Below are positions 63,232 to 64,000 of a stretch of 64,000 nt of DNA, one piece after another (within the stretch, counting starts at the first letter, position 1; each line of letters begins with the position of its first letter). The stretch comes from Amyloporia xantha. Its lineage: Eukaryota > Basidiomycota > Agaricomycetes > Polyporales > Adustoporiaceae. The notes below the pieces were generated by a model. The model saw only the letters and a program-made list of their open reading frames with translations, did no database searches and had not been told where the DNA came from. The position numbers were made by a program, and so were the translations under genes. The stretch lies in NCBI GenBank assembly GCA_036971615.1, contig JAYKKR010000015.1, positions 682,001-746,000 on the forward strand, given 5' to 3'.

Positions 63232-64000
63232 ATGGAGGTGGTCTCGCCCATCCCCTCCTGCTCGCCGCCTTCGCCACCCAAAAATCCAGCCTCTCCCTCG
63301 GGCCCATCGTCTTATGTCAAGCGTTCCCGTGGCCACTCGGCGTCCTCGCCGCCGCGCTCATCGCTCCTCGCGCGCCGGACGAGCAAGCCCGACCTGCTCA
63401 ACTCGCTCCTCAAACTGTCGCCCTCTTCTGCGTCCCCGTCCTCGTCGCCGCCGCTCTCGCGTGCGTCCTCCGCCCTGAACCTCCTGTACAACTCGCAGTC
63501 TCAGCCACACACCCCCGGCGAGGGCCCATCTACGCCACCCACGGGCGCACATGCGAGCGCGGTGGTGAGCATGTCGCCTGCGACAGCGACGGGGACGCTC
63601 CGCGCGCCTCGCAAAGGCTCTAGCGCTGCGCTCTCGCTGCCCTTCGTCCCGCTGACGCCGATCATGGCATCGCCTAGACTGACGCCGGAGATTGGCGCGG
63701 GGAAGAGCGAAGATCGGGCGATGCGCATGTTGGCAGCGGATGTGGAGGGTCGGAAAGGCGAGGTTTTGCCGCGAGAGGAGGAGGTGCAGGCGGGCGATTA
63801 CCTGACGCTGGGGGGCCAGATGGCGGTGCCGTCGCTGAGTGTGACGGGGACAGAGAGTGTGTACGAGTCATCGGCGCCGCCCACTCCGACGTGGACGTCG
63901 ACGCCGCCAACACCGCCGCCCAAACTGCTGGATCCGTCGCCGGTCCTTCCATCAGCGCAGAGCCGAAGTAGGAGCCGGAGCAGAAGTGCGCGCCCTGCGT
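63232..64000 (+). CDS. Ser/Pro-rich protein, N-terminal part only
   Basis: ATG at 63232 (MEVVSPIPSCSPPSPPKN); 256 codons open to the window edge. Very rich in Ser, Pro, Thr and Ala, with many SP/TP sites (RLTPEIGAG, PPTPTWTSTPPTPPP) and basic patches (SYVKRSRGHS, LLARRTSKPDLLNSLLKL). Third positions are strongly GC-rich, as expected for coding DNA here. Low complexity hides any family; the part seen suggests a disordered regulatory N-terminus with proline-directed kinase sites. A 5' leader rich in C and T precedes it. The ATG choice is the first good in-frame one. Confidence 0.7.
   Translation, partial: MEVVSPIPSCSPPSPPKNPASPSGPSSYVKRSRGHSASSPPRSSLLARRTSKPDLLNSLLKLSPSSASPSSSPPLSRASSALNLLYNSQSQPHTPGEGPSTPPTGAHASAVVSMSPATATGTLRAPRKGSSAALSLPFVPLTPIMASPRLTPEIGAGKSEDRAMRMLAADVEGRKGEVLPREEEVQAGDYLTLGGQMAVPSLSVTGTESVYESSAPPTPTWTSTPPTPPPKLLDPSPVLPSAQSRSRSRSRSARPA

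Overview
The window is nuclear DNA of a filamentous basidiomycete, most likely an Agaricomycete. Genes lie on both strands and are split by many 45-85 bp GT-AG introns. Proteins have fungal architectures: Csx1/Nam8-type RRM protein, Ira/NF1 RasGAP, Rax1-like RGS membrane protein, Cdc7, N-anchored Ubp1, Put2 and a CE9-annotated amidohydrolase. Tandem DUF7918 genes are typical of mushroom-forming fungi. There is no operon logic; neighbours are mostly unrelated housekeeping and signalling genes. The species was not determined.

Layout: 1-2828 (-) Csx1-like mRNA-binding protein, cut by the window edge. 4571-14548 (+) a ~10 kb neurofibromin/Ira RasGAP with arginine finger, Sec14-like and PH-like parts. 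14734-19727 a ~2.5 kb segment duplicated head to tail, each copy with one DUF7918 gene (-). 19991-23317 (+) a large uncharacterised coiled-coil protein. 24682-26060 (+) stomatin-family SPFH protein. 26331-28488 (-) Rax1-like RGS membrane protein. 28808-29413 (-) a tentative small gene. 30537-31579 (+) Rrp7. 32040-32747 (-) WBP2-like GRAM protein with C-terminal PPGY. 33360-34577 (-) acetate-transporter (Ato/Ady2) family protein. Two intron-containing tRNA-Arg(TCG) genes at 36167 (+) and 39152 (-) bracket the CDC7 kinase gene (36511-38878, -). 39413-41978 (+) Ubp1-like deubiquitinase. 42463-42891 (-) a tiny SH3/Tudor-like protein. 43525-45035 (-) mitochondrial DnaJC28-domain (DUF1992) protein. 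45303-47596 (-) P5C dehydrogenase (Put2). 47821-49370 a non-autonomous DNA transposon with 262-bp near-identical terminal inverted repeats. 49472-50320 (-) BTB protein. 50558-52102 (-) PPIL4-type cyclophilin/RRM protein. 52198-52283 (+) tRNA-Gly(TCC) with intron. 52487-56165 (-) a membrane-anchored double amidohydrolase. 56525-56890 (-) small membrane protein. 57469-58991 (+) Grr1-like LRR protein. A long, nearly empty 4.2 kb stretch follows, then at 63232 (+) the start of a Ser/Pro-rich protein that runs off the right edge.

Most worth a second look: the long-TIR element between PUT2 and the BTB gene; the double amidohydrolase whose second half has lost the metal-binding HxH; the tandem DUF7918 duplication with an unexplained reading frame beside it; the tRNA-Arg pair around CDC7; the modified Cys box of the deubiquitinase; and the unassigned coiled-coil protein. 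I saw no CRISPR array, secondary-metabolite cluster, virus or toxin gene.
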